The position numbers were made by a program, and so were the translations under genes. A model generated the notes under the pieces. It did no database searches. It had not been told where the DNA came from and saw nothing but the letters and a program-made list of their open reading frames with translations. A stretch of DNA of 64,000 bases from Hahellaceae bacterium (GTDB taxonomy: Bacteria; Pseudomonadota; Gammaproteobacteria; Pseudomonadales; Oleiphilaceae): positions 1,736,001-1,800,000 of the forward strand of contig JACKOB010000002.1 in assembly GCA_024234575.1 (NCBI GenBank), in the 5' to 3' direction. Position 1 is the first letter of the stretch. Every line of letters begins with the position of its first letter. Shown piece by piece: positions 39,294 through 47,130 of the stretch.

Positions 39294-40157
39294 ATGTCTA
39301 TTGCTTATTTAAATGGCCAATATCTGCCTTTGTCAGATGCTAAAGTGTCACCCATGGATCGTGGATTTCTCTTTGCCGACGGGGTCTATGAAGTGGTTCC
39401 TGTGTATCAGGGCAAGCCATTTGGTCTGGAGAAACACCTTGAACGACTTGAAAGAAGCTTATCTGCAATTAAGTTAGCAAGTGGTTTGTCGCAAACGGCC
39501 TGGATAGAAGCTATTACCGAAATTATCCGTCGTAATGGCGGTGGGCATCAGTTGGTTTATCTGCAGGTGACCCGTGGCGTGGCAGAAGTAAGAGACCATC
39601 GCTTTCCCGATATCGTTGTTCCTACCATTTTTATTATGTCTTCTGCGGTTGATGCGCCAAAAAAAGAGGGGCCGTTGTCTGCTGTGGGCATCAGTGCTGT
39701 GACTATTCCTGATATTCGCTGGGGCCGTTGTGATATTAAATCGGTTGCTTTGTTACCCAACATTCTTGGTCGTCAGCAGGCTATTGAAAAACATGCAGAT
39801 GAAGCCATATTTATCCGAGAAGACCTGGTCACAGAATGCCCCGCCGCAAATGTTTTTATCGTTAAGCAAAACGAAGTGGTAACGCCACCACTGAACGAAA
39901 CCATATTAGGTGGTGTGACCCGTGATATTGTCATTTCGTTACTAGAGAAAAATCATATTCTGTGTCGGCAACGCCCGGTTATGAAAATGGAGTTATTTAC
40001 GGCAGATGAAATCTGGATATCCAGCTCATCGAAAGACCTCTTACCTGTTACGATGCTTGATGGTAATCCAGTAGGTGAGGGCGTACCCGGAGCCTTGTGG
40101 CGACGTGCAGCAGAAATGTACCAGCAGTACAAACATAATTTATTTGGGATAGCCTAG
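39294..40157 (+). CDS. dat: D-amino acid aminotransferase (PLP fold type IV)
   Basis: Interconverts D-alanine/2-oxoglutarate and pyruvate/D-glutamate. 287 residues; fold-type-IV features include the start AYLNGQYLPLSDAKVSPMDRGFLF, PLP lysine in DIKSVALLPNILGRQ, and ECPAANVFIV. The spacing and YLQVTRGVAEVRDH segment fit D-amino acid transaminases better than IlvE; aminodeoxychorismate lyase is the main alternative. GGTGGAGG precedes the start. It sits between dacA and ybeD. Confidence 0.88.
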   Translation: MSIAYLNGQYLPLSDAKVSPMDRGFLFADGVYEVVPVYQGKPFGLEKHLERLERSLSAIKLASGLSQTAWIEAITEIIRRNGGGHQLVYLQVTRGVAEVRDHRFPDIVVPTIFIMSSAVDAPKKEGPLSAVGISAVTIPDIRWGRCDIKSVALLPNILGRQQAIEKHADEAIFIREDLVTECPAANVFIVKQNEVVTPPLNETILGGVTRDIVISLLEKNHILCRQRPVMKMELFTADEIWISSSSKDLLPVTMLDGNPVGEGVPGALWRRAAEMYQQYKHNLFGIA

Positions 40158-40171
40158 GAAGCCAAGCCAAT

Positions 40172-40441
40172 ATGAATGACAAAACCCCACCTAAAATTGA
40201 GTTTCCCTGCGAATATCCTATTAAAGTTGTGGGCGACGCCGCACCGGATTTTAAAGATTTCGTGCTACGTACGGTCGAGATACACGCCCCCGGATTGGAT
40301 ATGCAAACCGTGTCCCTAAATGCCAGCCGTAATGGGCGTTTTTTGTCGGTACGTATGAGTATTATTGCCACAGGTGAAGAACAACTAAATAAGTTGTTTC
40401 AAGATCTTAAGGCAAGTGGTCGTGTACATATGGTGATTTAA
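40172..40441 (+). CDS. ybeD: YbeD/DUF493 family protein
   Basis: 89-residue small alpha/beta protein (ACT-like fold in E. coli YbeD) of unknown role. Family features: IEFPCEYPIKVVGDA near the start and NGRFLSVRMSIIATGEEQL toward the end. It nearly always lies between dacA and lipB in gammaproteobacteria, as here, which suggests but does not prove a link to lipoate metabolism. Confidence 0.93.
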   Translation: MNDKTPPKIEFPCEYPIKVVGDAAPDFKDFVLRTVEIHAPGLDMQTVSLNASRNGRFLSVRMSIIATGEEQLNKLFQDLKASGRVHMVI

Positions 40442-40493
40442 TTCGTTGTACCGCTAGCCCTTTCTTAATTTGCCAAGGATCCTCAAAAAAAAC

Positions 40494-41183
40494 GTGCAAC
40501 CAACTAATTCAATTGTTTCTGATTTTCCTATCGAACAGCAGTTAATTGTCCGGCGGCTTGGTCGTGTGGCTTACCTGCCAATATGGGAGCACATGAAAAC
40601 TTTTACCGCCCAGCGCAATGAGAGCACTGTTGATGAGCTATGGCTACTCGAACACGACGCAGTTTTTACCCAGGGGCAAGCAGGTAAAGCTGAGCATGTG
40701 CTTAATCCGGGTGATATACCGGTGGTGCAGGTCGATCGTGGTGGACAGGTAACCTATCACGGGCCTGGACAGCTGGTTGGCTATTTACTTGTTGATATCG
40801 CACGTAAAAAAATTGGTGCTCGAGAGTTGGTCACCCGCATAGAAAATGTTGTGGTTAATACGCTGGCACATTTTGGTGTTGAGTCATACCCGCGTAGCGA
40901 TGCGCCTGGTGTTTATGTGGGTGAGGCTAAGATCGCATCACTGGGGTTGAGAATAAAAAAAGGTTGCTCCTTTCACGGTCTGGCGATAAATGTCGATGGA
41001 GATATGGAACCCTTTTTACGAATAAACCCCTGTGGCTACGGCGGCCTGCAAATGGTGCGTCTGGATCAGTTCGCTGCCAACACGCACGTGGCCCAGGTGG
41101 AAGATGAATTGGTTCGCGAATTTGTGACACTAATGGCGTATAATGACGTCCGTCAGGAAGGTGCTGACTCGCTTCCAGTGTAA
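40494..41183 (+). CDS. lipB: Octanoyl-[acyl-carrier-protein]:protein N-octanoyltransferase
   Basis: Transfers octanoate from acyl-ACP to lipoyl domains, the first step of lipoate assembly. Seen: [20 protein letters not shown], the catalytic Lys in [20 protein letters not shown] and the catalytic Cys in [12 protein letters not shown] chose the GTG at 40494 (229 residues) with AAGGA at 40475-40479, a somewhat long 14-nt gap; a TTG at 40470 would add 8 residues but has no ribosome site. Confidence 0.95.
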   Translation: MQPTNSIVSDFPIEQQLIVRRLGRVAYLPIWEHMKTFTAQRNESTVDELWLLEHDAVFTQGQAGKAEHVLNPGDIPVVQVDRGGQVTYHGPGQLVGYLLVDIARKKIGARELVTRIENVVVNTLAHFGVESYPRSDAPGVYVGEAKIASLGLRIKKGCSFHGLAINVDGDMEPFLRINPCGYGGLQMVRLDQFAANTHVAQVEDELVREFVTLMAYNDVRQEGADSLPV

Positions 41184-41225
41184 TGGTCTGTATCCACAAG
41201 TATTGTGCTGCTCAGGAACAAAAGA

Positions 41226-42191
41226 ATGTCTGATGAATCCGGTGTTAAAAAAGTTGTCCAAGGTGAAAAGTTACGTGGTGCCGAAAAAGTAGCACGTATT
41301 CCGGTTAAAGTGATTGCCACGGACAACCCGGCCAGAAAGCCTGACTGGATTCGTGTAAGAATTCCTGCCAGCCCAAGAATCAATGAAATAAAAGATAAGT
41401 TACGCAAGCATAAACTACATACTGTGTGCGAAGAAGCGGCCTGCCCGAATCTGGGTGAGTGCTTCGGCGGTGGTACGGCAACGTTTATGATAATGGGGGA
41501 TATATGCACCCGCCGTTGTCCTTTTTGTGATGTCGCCCATGGCCGCCCCAACCCTTTGGATACCTCCGAACCCGCACAATTAGCGGCAGCGATAGCTGAC
41601 ATGGCATTGCGTTATGTCGTGATCACATCAGTTGATCGTGACGACTTGCGTGATGGTGGTGCCCAGCATTTCGCAGACTGTATTACCGAAACCAGGCGTT
41701 TGTCTCCTTCTATCGAAATCGAGACGCTAGTGCCGGACTTTCGTGGTCGCATGGACGTCGCGCTGGACATTCTCGAGCAGACCCCGCCAGATGTTTTTAA
41801 CCACAACCTTGAGACCGTGCCCCGGCTGTATAAGCAAGTGCGCCCCGGCTCAGACTATGCCTGGTCGTTACTATTGCTTAAAAAGTACAAAGAGCGCATT
41901 GCTTCAGTGACAACCAAGTCTGGTTTAATGCTGGGTCTGGGAGAGACACTGGAAGAAGTCGAACAGGTTATGGCCGATTTGCGGGCTCATGATGTGGATA
42001 TGTTAACGCTCGGGCAATATCTGCAACCCAGTCGGAATCATTTGGCAGTTGAACGTTATGTCACCCCCGCCGAGTTTGAACATTTGGGCGAGCTTGGCAA
42101 AAAAATGGGCTTTAAGCATGTTGCAAGTGGACCGATGGTAAGATCTTCTTATCATGCTGACCTTCAGGCGCATGGTCATAAGGTTTCTTAA
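41226..42191 (+). CDS. lipA: Lipoyl synthase
   Basis: Radical-SAM enzyme inserting two sulfurs into octanoyl-protein. 321 residues: auxiliary-cluster cysteines in [13 protein letters not shown], the radical-[11 protein letters not shown], and the C-terminal SSYHADLQA containing the auxiliary-cluster serine. The ATG at 41226 follows AGGAA; the frame opens to 41205. It completes the dacA-dat-ybeD-lipB-lipA run. Confidence 0.97.
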   Translation: MSDESGVKKVVQGEKLRGAEKVARIPVKVIATDNPARKPDWIRVRIPASPRINEIKDKLRKHKLHTVCEEAACPNLGECFGGGTATFMIMGDICTRRCPFCDVAHGRPNPLDTSEPAQLAAAIADMALRYVVITSVDRDDLRDGGAQHFADCITETRRLSPSIEIETLVPDFRGRMDVALDILEQTPPDVFNHNLETVPRLYKQVRPGSDYAWSLLLLKKYKERIASVTTKSGLMLGLGETLEEVEQVMADLRAHDVDMLTLGQYLQPSRNHLAVERYVTPAEFEHLGELGKKMGFKHVASGPMVRSSYHADLQAHGHKVS

Positions 42192-42295
42192 GTGGCCTGA
42201 CCCGCATCAAAACCAACAGGCCGCTAAATCATAATAATAGACAGATAATAGCAAGAGACTCCGCGAGAGTTCAGAGATGACAGAGCAGACAATCT

Positions 42296-42344
42296 AAGGT
42301 GGGCCGATGGATCTTTTATTTAGGTTCGACATCATCCCCACCTT
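42296..42344 (+). other. Hairpin in the leader of the ABC1 kinase gene
   Basis: Inverted repeat with perfect 8-bp outer arms (AAGGTGGG at 42296-42303, CCCACCTT at 42337-42344) and a possible inner GATG/CATC pairing. It ends 30 bp before the ATG of the ABC1 kinase gene. No T-run follows, so a regulatory leader structure or a weak lipA terminator are both possible. Confidence 0.45.
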
Positions 42345-42374
42345 ATGTTTAATCAGAACATACTCAGGTGTTGA

Positions 42375-43796
42375 ATGGACTCCCAGAACGGAAACGACCA
42401 GCCAAAAACGAATAAACCCGAGAAACAGACCGTTTCCCGGATCAAAACCGGTAGCTTCGAACGCAAGCTAAGCCTCACCAAAGCTGGCCTTTTCGCTGGC
42501 ACTCGCATGGCGACTCATACCGCTACAAATTTCTTTGTCAGTAAAGAAAAAAGAGCCGAGCGACACAAAAAAATGCTATCGCGTCATGCACAATTACTTG
42601 TTGATGAGTTGGGAAAACTCAAAGGCAGCGTGGTGAAAATTGGCCAGGTAATGGCCCTTTACGGCGAGCATTTTCTGCCTGTAGAAGTAACGGAAGCCTT
42701 GCATACACTGGAAGATAAAACGGTATCTCTGGAATGGCCTGCTATTCTGCAAGTGCTCAAAAGAGAGCTTGGTGAAGAGCGCTTGGCTGCGTTAGATATT
42801 GATCCCGAGCCAATTGGGGCGGCCTCCTTAGGTCAGGTTCACCGTGCTCGTATTATCGAGTCGGGTAAAGAAATTTGCCTGAAAATTCAGTACCCAGGCG
42901 TAGCTGATGCGGTGGACTCTGATTTAAATTCGGTTGCGCAATTATTGCGCTTTGCCAAAGTCGTTTCGTTTGGGCCAGATTTTGATGAGTGGCTCGAAGA
43001 AGTGCGGCATATGATGCATCGGGAGGTAGACTATCGCCTCGAAGCCGAGACAACGCAGCGATTTAGAGAAATGCTGGCAGATGATGCCCGTTACATCGTC
43101 CCTGAAGTTTATTTCGAATTCTCAACCAGTCATGTAATGGCCACCAGTTTTGAAGACGGCCATTCGGTGAATAGTCCGGTTGTGCAAACGCTGCCCCAGG
43201 AAAGGCGCAACGCTATTGCCAAATCTGCGTTGGAACTATTTCTGAAAGAACTATTTGTTTGGCACGAATTACAGACAGACCCCAATTTTGGTAACTATCG
43301 GGTGCGCTTGGGAGTTGGGTCCTCACCGGACAAAATTGTACTGCTAGACTTTGGCGCAGTGCAAAAATATCCGTTAGCTGTTCTTGGTCCTGTGTGCGCA
43401 ATGATAAAGGCATCCTACGAGCGCAATCTGGAGGAAGTCGTGCAGGGCGGTGTAGCGTTGCGCTTTATGCAGCCAGAATGGCCGTCCAAGGTGCTGAATG
43501 AGTTTGGTGAAGTGTGTATGGCTGTGCTCGAGCCTCTGGCGAAAGAGGATGTTAGTGTGCCAGCTTCTGCCCTCAACGAACAGGGCCAGTACAAGTGGAA
43601 AGATAGTGATTTACCCACACGCGTGGCCAAGCGTGCCGCCATGTCAGCCATTAACCGTTACTTCAAAATACCACCGAAAGAGTTCGTGTTCCTCAACCGC
43701 AAGCTGGTCGGTGTTTATACATTTATTTCGGTGCTGAGTGCCGAGTTTAATGGCCGGGATATTCTATTACCCTACCTGTACCCTGAAGGAAAATAG
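42375..43796 (+). CDS. ABC1/UbiB-family atypical kinase
   Basis: 473-residue protein of the ABC1 (AarF/UbiB/COQ8) family. Seen: the family KxGQ motif in SVVKIGQVMALYGE, the alanine-rich loop IGAASLGQVHRA, the phosphate-binding Lys in ICLKIQYPG, a variant catalytic loop QTDPNFGNY (usually HxDPHPGN) and LLDFGAVQ. No C-terminal membrane helices like those of UbiB are evident, and no ubi genes are nearby, so it is a paralogue of UbiB rather than UbiB itself. Its substrate is unknown. Confidence 0.9.
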   Translation: MDSQNGNDQPKTNKPEKQTVSRIKTGSFERKLSLTKAGLFAGTRMATHTATNFFVSKEKRAERHKKMLSRHAQLLVDELGKLKGSVVKIGQVMALYGEHFLPVEVTEALHTLEDKTVSLEWPAILQVLKRELGEERLAALDIDPEPIGAASLGQVHRARIIESGKEICLKIQYPGVADAVDSDLNSVAQLLRFAKVVSFGPDFDEWLEEVRHMMHREVDYRLEAETTQRFREMLADDARYIVPEVYFEFSTSHVMATSFEDGHSVNSPVVQTLPQERRNAIAKSALELFLKELFVWHELQTDPNFGNYRVRLGVGSSPDKIVLLDFGAVQKYPLAVLGPVCAMIKASYERNLEEVVQGGVALRFMQPEWPSKVLNEFGEVCMAVLEPLAKEDVSVPASALNEQGQYKWKDSDLPTRVAKRAAMSAINRYFKIPPKEFVFLNRKLVGVYTFISVLSAEFNGRDILLPYLYPEGK

Positions 43797-43835
43797 CTCA
43801 CTCAGCGGTTGGGGTTGTGATGCATAGTGAGAGCT

Positions 43836-43865
43836 GCAGGAGTGGCTATTAAGGCCAGCTCCTGC
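43836..43865. terminator. Hairpin between convergent ABC1 kinase and GIY-YIG-like genes
   Basis: Stem of 7 bp (GCAGGAG/CTCCTGC) extended by 4 bp (TGGC/GCCA) across one bulged base, 7-nt loop, in the 77-bp gap between convergent genes. T-run is weak (ATTTCC on the plus side). Confidence 0.5.
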
Positions 43866-43873
43866 ATTTCCGT

Positions 43874-44434
43874 TTAACGTCTTTTCATTGATGCACTGCG
43901 AGCATCAAGACGGGCGAGCAAGGCGGCCATTTCATCGGCCTGTTCAATAACTTGCTTGCTTTTAACAGCTTCCATTTTTGCTTTTTCCAGCGCGATTTTT
44001 TCTTTGATGATTTTTTCTTTCGCTGCACTGGCACGGCCTGTGGCTATTTTCTCTTTCACCGGTGCGCTGGAGATTTGACGGACATTGCTTTTGGCCGTTG
44101 TTGCTTTGGTCGTGGTTGACGTTGTTTTTCTTTTCACTGGCTTAGGTTCTGCCGCTTTGGGAATAGATGTTTTTACTCCCATCAGGCTTTTTCCGTTGTG
44201 AAACTCCATGGCTTCAGAAAAAAGCTCTTTCAGCTCTTCACGATCTTCAGTAAAGGCATATTCTTCGACAGTAAAACTCTTGATGCCAAAGTCTCGTAAG
44301 TCTTTAAATATCTGACCACTGAGCCCGATTATCATCGCTTCACATAACTGTGCGAAGCGTTCCTCACCACTGCTGCTACAAGTACCGACCCAAACATCAT
44401 TGGTTACCTTATTGGTGAGCGTGTATACAATCAT
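43874..44434 (-). CDS. Hypothetical protein with divergent GIY-YIG-like domain and basic coiled-coil tail
   Basis: 186 residues with no recognised family name. Residues 1-90 follow the GIY-YIG pattern: MIVYTLTNKVTNDVWVGTCS (IVY and WVG in place of GIY and YIG), an Arg ten residues later, LRDFGIKSFTVEEYAF matching the (I)RKYGxxxFxxE segment, and a later Glu. Residues 95-130 are a Lys/Thr/Ser-rich linker and 130-186 a charged coiled coil ending in MKRR. The motif changes make nuclease activity doubtful. AGAGG precedes the ATG. It could be a DNA-binding relative; function not assignable. Confidence 0.7.
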   Translation of the reverse strand: MIVYTLTNKVTNDVWVGTCSSSGEERFAQLCEAMIIGLSGQIFKDLRDFGIKSFTVEEYAFTEDREELKELFSEAMEFHNGKSLMGVKTSIPKAAEPKPVKRKTTSTTTKATTAKSNVRQISSAPVKEKIATGRASAAKEKIIKEKIALEKAKMEAVKSKQVIEQADEMAALLARLDARSASMKRR

Positions 44435-44750
44435 TCAGACCTCTTTCGATTTAATGCAATAAACTTGGTAAGGGGGCGCAATTCTAACGATGAATAATTT
44501 TTTTTACAGGCTTGATTTTTGGCTTTTTATCTTTCGAAAATACCGGGTTTTGAAGAAGGTCAGGTGCGCTATAGGCTCGCTTGATGTCAATGGTTTTATG
44601 ATAAATTGTAAAATATTTTAAGTGGTGCCCGAGGATGAAGATTGGCGAGCTTTGTTCATTCAGACTGGCACGTAGCACAGAGGATACGCACTAAAAAAAC
44701 AATTAGTGCGTATTACCGATGACTGAATTACTAATGACGAATTGCTTTTT
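44435..44750. other. Intergenic region with perfect inverted repeat
   Basis: 316 bp between two minus-strand genes. The only clear structure is the 11-bp inverted repeat at 44684-44713. A 64-codon GTG-started frame at 44484-44678 lacks a ribosome site and family resemblance. The promoter of the GIY-YIG-like gene should lie here. Confidence 0.5.
44684..44713. repeat. Perfect 11-bp inverted repeat with 8-nt loop
   Basis: ATACGCACTAA at 44684-44694 and its exact complement at 44703-44713, with an A-rich loop. It lies 38 bp beyond the stop of the SDR gene (minus strand) and about 250 bp upstream of the next minus-strand gene. It may act as a terminator or operator; no T-run follows the stem. Confidence 0.75.
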
Positions 44751-45551
44751 TTAGAGAAAGTTCTGTTTTTCGGAGATCAGGTATTTTACTTTTCTGGGTA
44801 GCAGCTCAAAGGCTGTCACCATCGTTTTGTTTACAACACCCGTGATATAAGTAACCTCACCACGCATAACCGCTTTGTAGCCTTGTTCTGCTACGGTGCG
44901 GGCGTCCATCCACATCCATTTCGGGAGTTTGCTGACAGCGCCCCGAACGCCCATAACATCGTGAAACTCACTAAACGTAAAGCCAGGGCAAAGTGCCATA
45001 CAGTAAACATTGTGGGGTTTGAGTTCGAGATCAAGTGCTTCAGAAAAATGTTTCACATAGGACTTAACCGCACCATACAAGCTGCCACCCCATTCTGGGG
45101 CAAATGCCGCAACGGAGGAGACATTGATGATGCGACCGTAACCGCGTGATTTCATATCTTTAGAAAACAGATAACAGAGTTGGGTAAGTGAGAGCATCAT
45201 GACGTTGATAAAGTCCTGATGTTGTTTCCAGCTGGTCTCGGTGAAGGCCTCGTTGATGGCGTAGCCGGCATTGTTAACTAAAACATCGATGACGATATTT
45301 TTCGCGGTGATTTCTTCGTAAAGCTTTTTGGGCGCAGTGGCTTTCGCTAAATCGGCACTGATACAGGTGGCAGTAACCGAATAACGGCGCTCAAGGGTGG
45401 CCGCGACTTCTTGCAGCTTTTCCAGCCGTCGCGCGACCAACACGACATTAAATCCGTTTTCGGCAAATACTTCAGCCAATGCTTTACCAATGCCAGCCGA
45501 GGCACCAGTAATTAATGCTGTTTTGTTTTTTCCTTCAGGGGATATCGACAT
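44751..45551 (-). CDS. Short-chain dehydrogenase/reductase (SDR)
   Basis: 266-residue classical SDR oxidoreductase. Seen: NAD(P)-binding TGASAGIGKALAE, basic pair in LVARRLEKL suggesting NADPH, NNAGYA, the catalytic Ser region INVSSVAAF and YGAVK (YxxxK). The C-terminal region (LPRKVKYLI) is basic and hydrophobic as in membrane-associated lipid-acting SDRs of the DltE/YqjQ type. Substrate unknown. AAGGAG precedes the ATG. It lies 50 bp downstream of the yqaA-like gene. Confidence 0.93.
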   Translation of the reverse strand: MSISPEGKNKTALITGASAGIGKALAEVFAENGFNVVLVARRLEKLQEVAATLERRYSVTATCISADLAKATAPKKLYEEITAKNIVIDVLVNNAGYAINEAFTETSWKQHQDFINVMMLSLTQLCYLFSKDMKSRGYGRIINVSSVAAFAPEWGGSLYGAVKSYVKHFSEALDLELKPHNVYCMALCPGFTFSEFHDVMGVRGAVSKLPKWMWMDARTVAEQGYKAVMRGEVTYITGVVNKTMVTAFELLPRKVKYLISEKQNFL

Positions 45552-45600
45552 ATATTGCTCCTTGGGTTGGCTTGCGATAGTTAATGCTTGGTAAATAACG

Positions 45601-46014
45601 CTAGGTTACAAGATAGACAACGGCAGCGTACCTCAGTCCCTTGCCAATGCCAACGAGGATCACGAAAAGCCAGAATTTCACGCGCAGCAATCCGGCGATA
45701 AGTGTCAGTGGGTCACCAATAACAGGCAGCCAGGCGAATAACAGGCTCCAGATACCAAACCTATTAAATTGTCGAGTGGCCTTGTCTAACTGTTGCGCTT
45801 TAAAAGGAAACCAGCGATGGTTCTGCCAGTGTAATAAGTAGCGCCCCAAGAGCCAGTTTACTATGGCGCCCAAGGTATTGCCGGTTGTTGCCGCGATCCA
45901 TAGAAATAAAGGATGAAAACCATTGATAATTAACGTACCTAATACCACCTCTGAATACATAGGAAGCAAGGTTGCGGCGACAAAGGATGAAGCAAAAACT
46001 GCGAGATATTCCAT
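45601..46014 (-). CDS. yqaA: YqaA-family membrane protein (VTT/SNARE-associated domain)
   Basis: 137-residue inner-membrane protein resembling E. coli YqaA, a small DedA/VTT relative. Features: four hydrophobic stretches, SEVVLGTLIINGF, GNTLGAIVNWLLGRYL and WLPVIGDPLTLIAGLLRV. No known substrate. Its ATG shares one base with the stop of the AstE-like gene (TGATG), so the two are coupled. Confidence 0.88.
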   Translation of the reverse strand: MEYLAVFASSFVAATLLPMYSEVVLGTLIINGFHPLFLWIAATTGNTLGAIVNWLLGRYLLHWQNHRWFPFKAQQLDKATRQFNRFGIWSLLFAWLPVIGDPLTLIAGLLRVKFWLFVILVGIGKGLRYAAVVYLVT

Positions 46015-47063
46015 CAGCAGGTAATTTCTTTGCCATCAATGTCGACAACGTAAAACAGGCAGTCGCTACGGGCGATAACAGCGTTGGTTGTTGCCATGAA
46101 GAGCTTGATCGGCCGCCGCGGATACAGTTCACCATCGCGTACTTCTACTATCTGGTCGATGACGTTTTCACCCCGAGAATTAATCGCCTGCAAGCACTGG
46201 CTGACTGGTTTGCCGGTCCAGCCGAGCTGATGAAAGGGTTTGACGATGCCAAAGTTATGTTCTTCGATACTGAGGTTAAGCGTCATGTCCACTTGTGGAT
46301 TTTTATGACTAAGATAGTCGATGCTTAGGTCGTTGATCAGTTCTACGCGAACAGGGTTATGCAGAAGTTCGAAGGTGGCTGTATGCGTGGGTATATCACC
46401 AAGAGCCGACGCTGCGATGAATCGGCTGAGGCCATCAAGCGCCAGATCGTGAGCACAATCTTCACGGGCGCCACCACACTCAATGGCAATGATAGGGCAG
46501 GTGTCACTGTTAAGGTCGGATAGCGCGCCCAGTCGCAGATCTGTCACAATCATTCTCTGGGTAAAAAATGATGCCAGTACGATCTGTAGCGGGGTACTGT
46601 TTGTGCTGACGGCAAATGCAGGGCCCTTACCGGAAGTGTTGTGTATGTCCAGTATGCAGGTGGGCTTAAAGTAGGCGATGAGAGCTAGCAGCTCCTCTGC
46701 GATCTTGCCTTCGTCATCGCTAAAGGGCGGACGAAAACAACGATTAAGGTCTCGTTTTCCGGGTAATTGTCGGTAGTAGAAGCCTGGTGGTTGCAGTGCC
46801 GTTTTCACCGAACAGATAAAGAACAGCATGGTACAGGCAGGGGTGATGCCATGCTTCAACCAGTGGTAAATTGCTCTCGTACCAGAGGGTTCGTTTCCAT
46901 GCAGCAGTGTGCAAACTGCCCTTATTTCTTCGTTGCCAGTTCCAGGTACGATGATTAATGCGGGGCCGTCCAGAATTTGCAGAAACTCTTCAACAGTATT
47001 GCCGATAGCCGAGGGCTTCGGCTTTTCCCAAATTTTGAAGTGCTCAGTGTTGGGTTTGTTCAT
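46014..47063 (-). CDS. Succinylglutamate desuccinylase/aspartoacylase-family zinc hydrolase
   Basis: 349-residue M14-type zinc amidohydrolase of the AstE/AspA family. Seen: zinc ligands in LLHGNEPSGTRA and ILDIHNTSG, substrate-binding Arg region KRDLNRCF, and a catalytic Glu candidate in IAIECGGARE. No ast operon genes accompany it, so arginine degradation is unlikely and the N-acyl substrate is unknown. It lies 67 bp downstream of the GCS2 ligase and overlaps the yqaA-like gene. AGGGGA precedes the ATG. Confidence 0.88.
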   Translation of the reverse strand: MNKPNTEHFKIWEKPKPSAIGNTVEEFLQILDGPALIIVPGTGNEEIRAVCTLLHGNEPSGTRAIYHWLKHGITPACTMLFFICSVKTALQPPGFYYRQLPGKRDLNRCFRPPFSDDEGKIAEELLALIAYFKPTCILDIHNTSGKGPAFAVSTNSTPLQIVLASFFTQRMIVTDLRLGALSDLNSDTCPIIAIECGGAREDCAHDLALDGLSRFIAASALGDIPTHTATFELLHNPVRVELINDLSIDYLSHKNPQVDMTLNLSIEEHNFGIVKPFHQLGWTGKPVSQCLQAINSRGENVIDQIVEVRDGELYPRRPIKLFMATTNAVIARSDCLFYVVDIDGKEITC

Positions 47064-47130
47064 AAATCCCCTAAGTTCTACTAGCGCTTTTAGGTTTGCT
47101 TTCGTTATGTCGGTCTTGATTAGTTTCGGC

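Noticed and set aside
42190..42240. GGCCTG...CAGGCC after lipA as a terminator
   Set aside because: 17-nt loop and no T-run; too weak to call.
44484..44678. 64-codon minus-strand frame
   Set aside because: GTG start without a ribosome site; composition looks like noncoding A/T-rich DNA.
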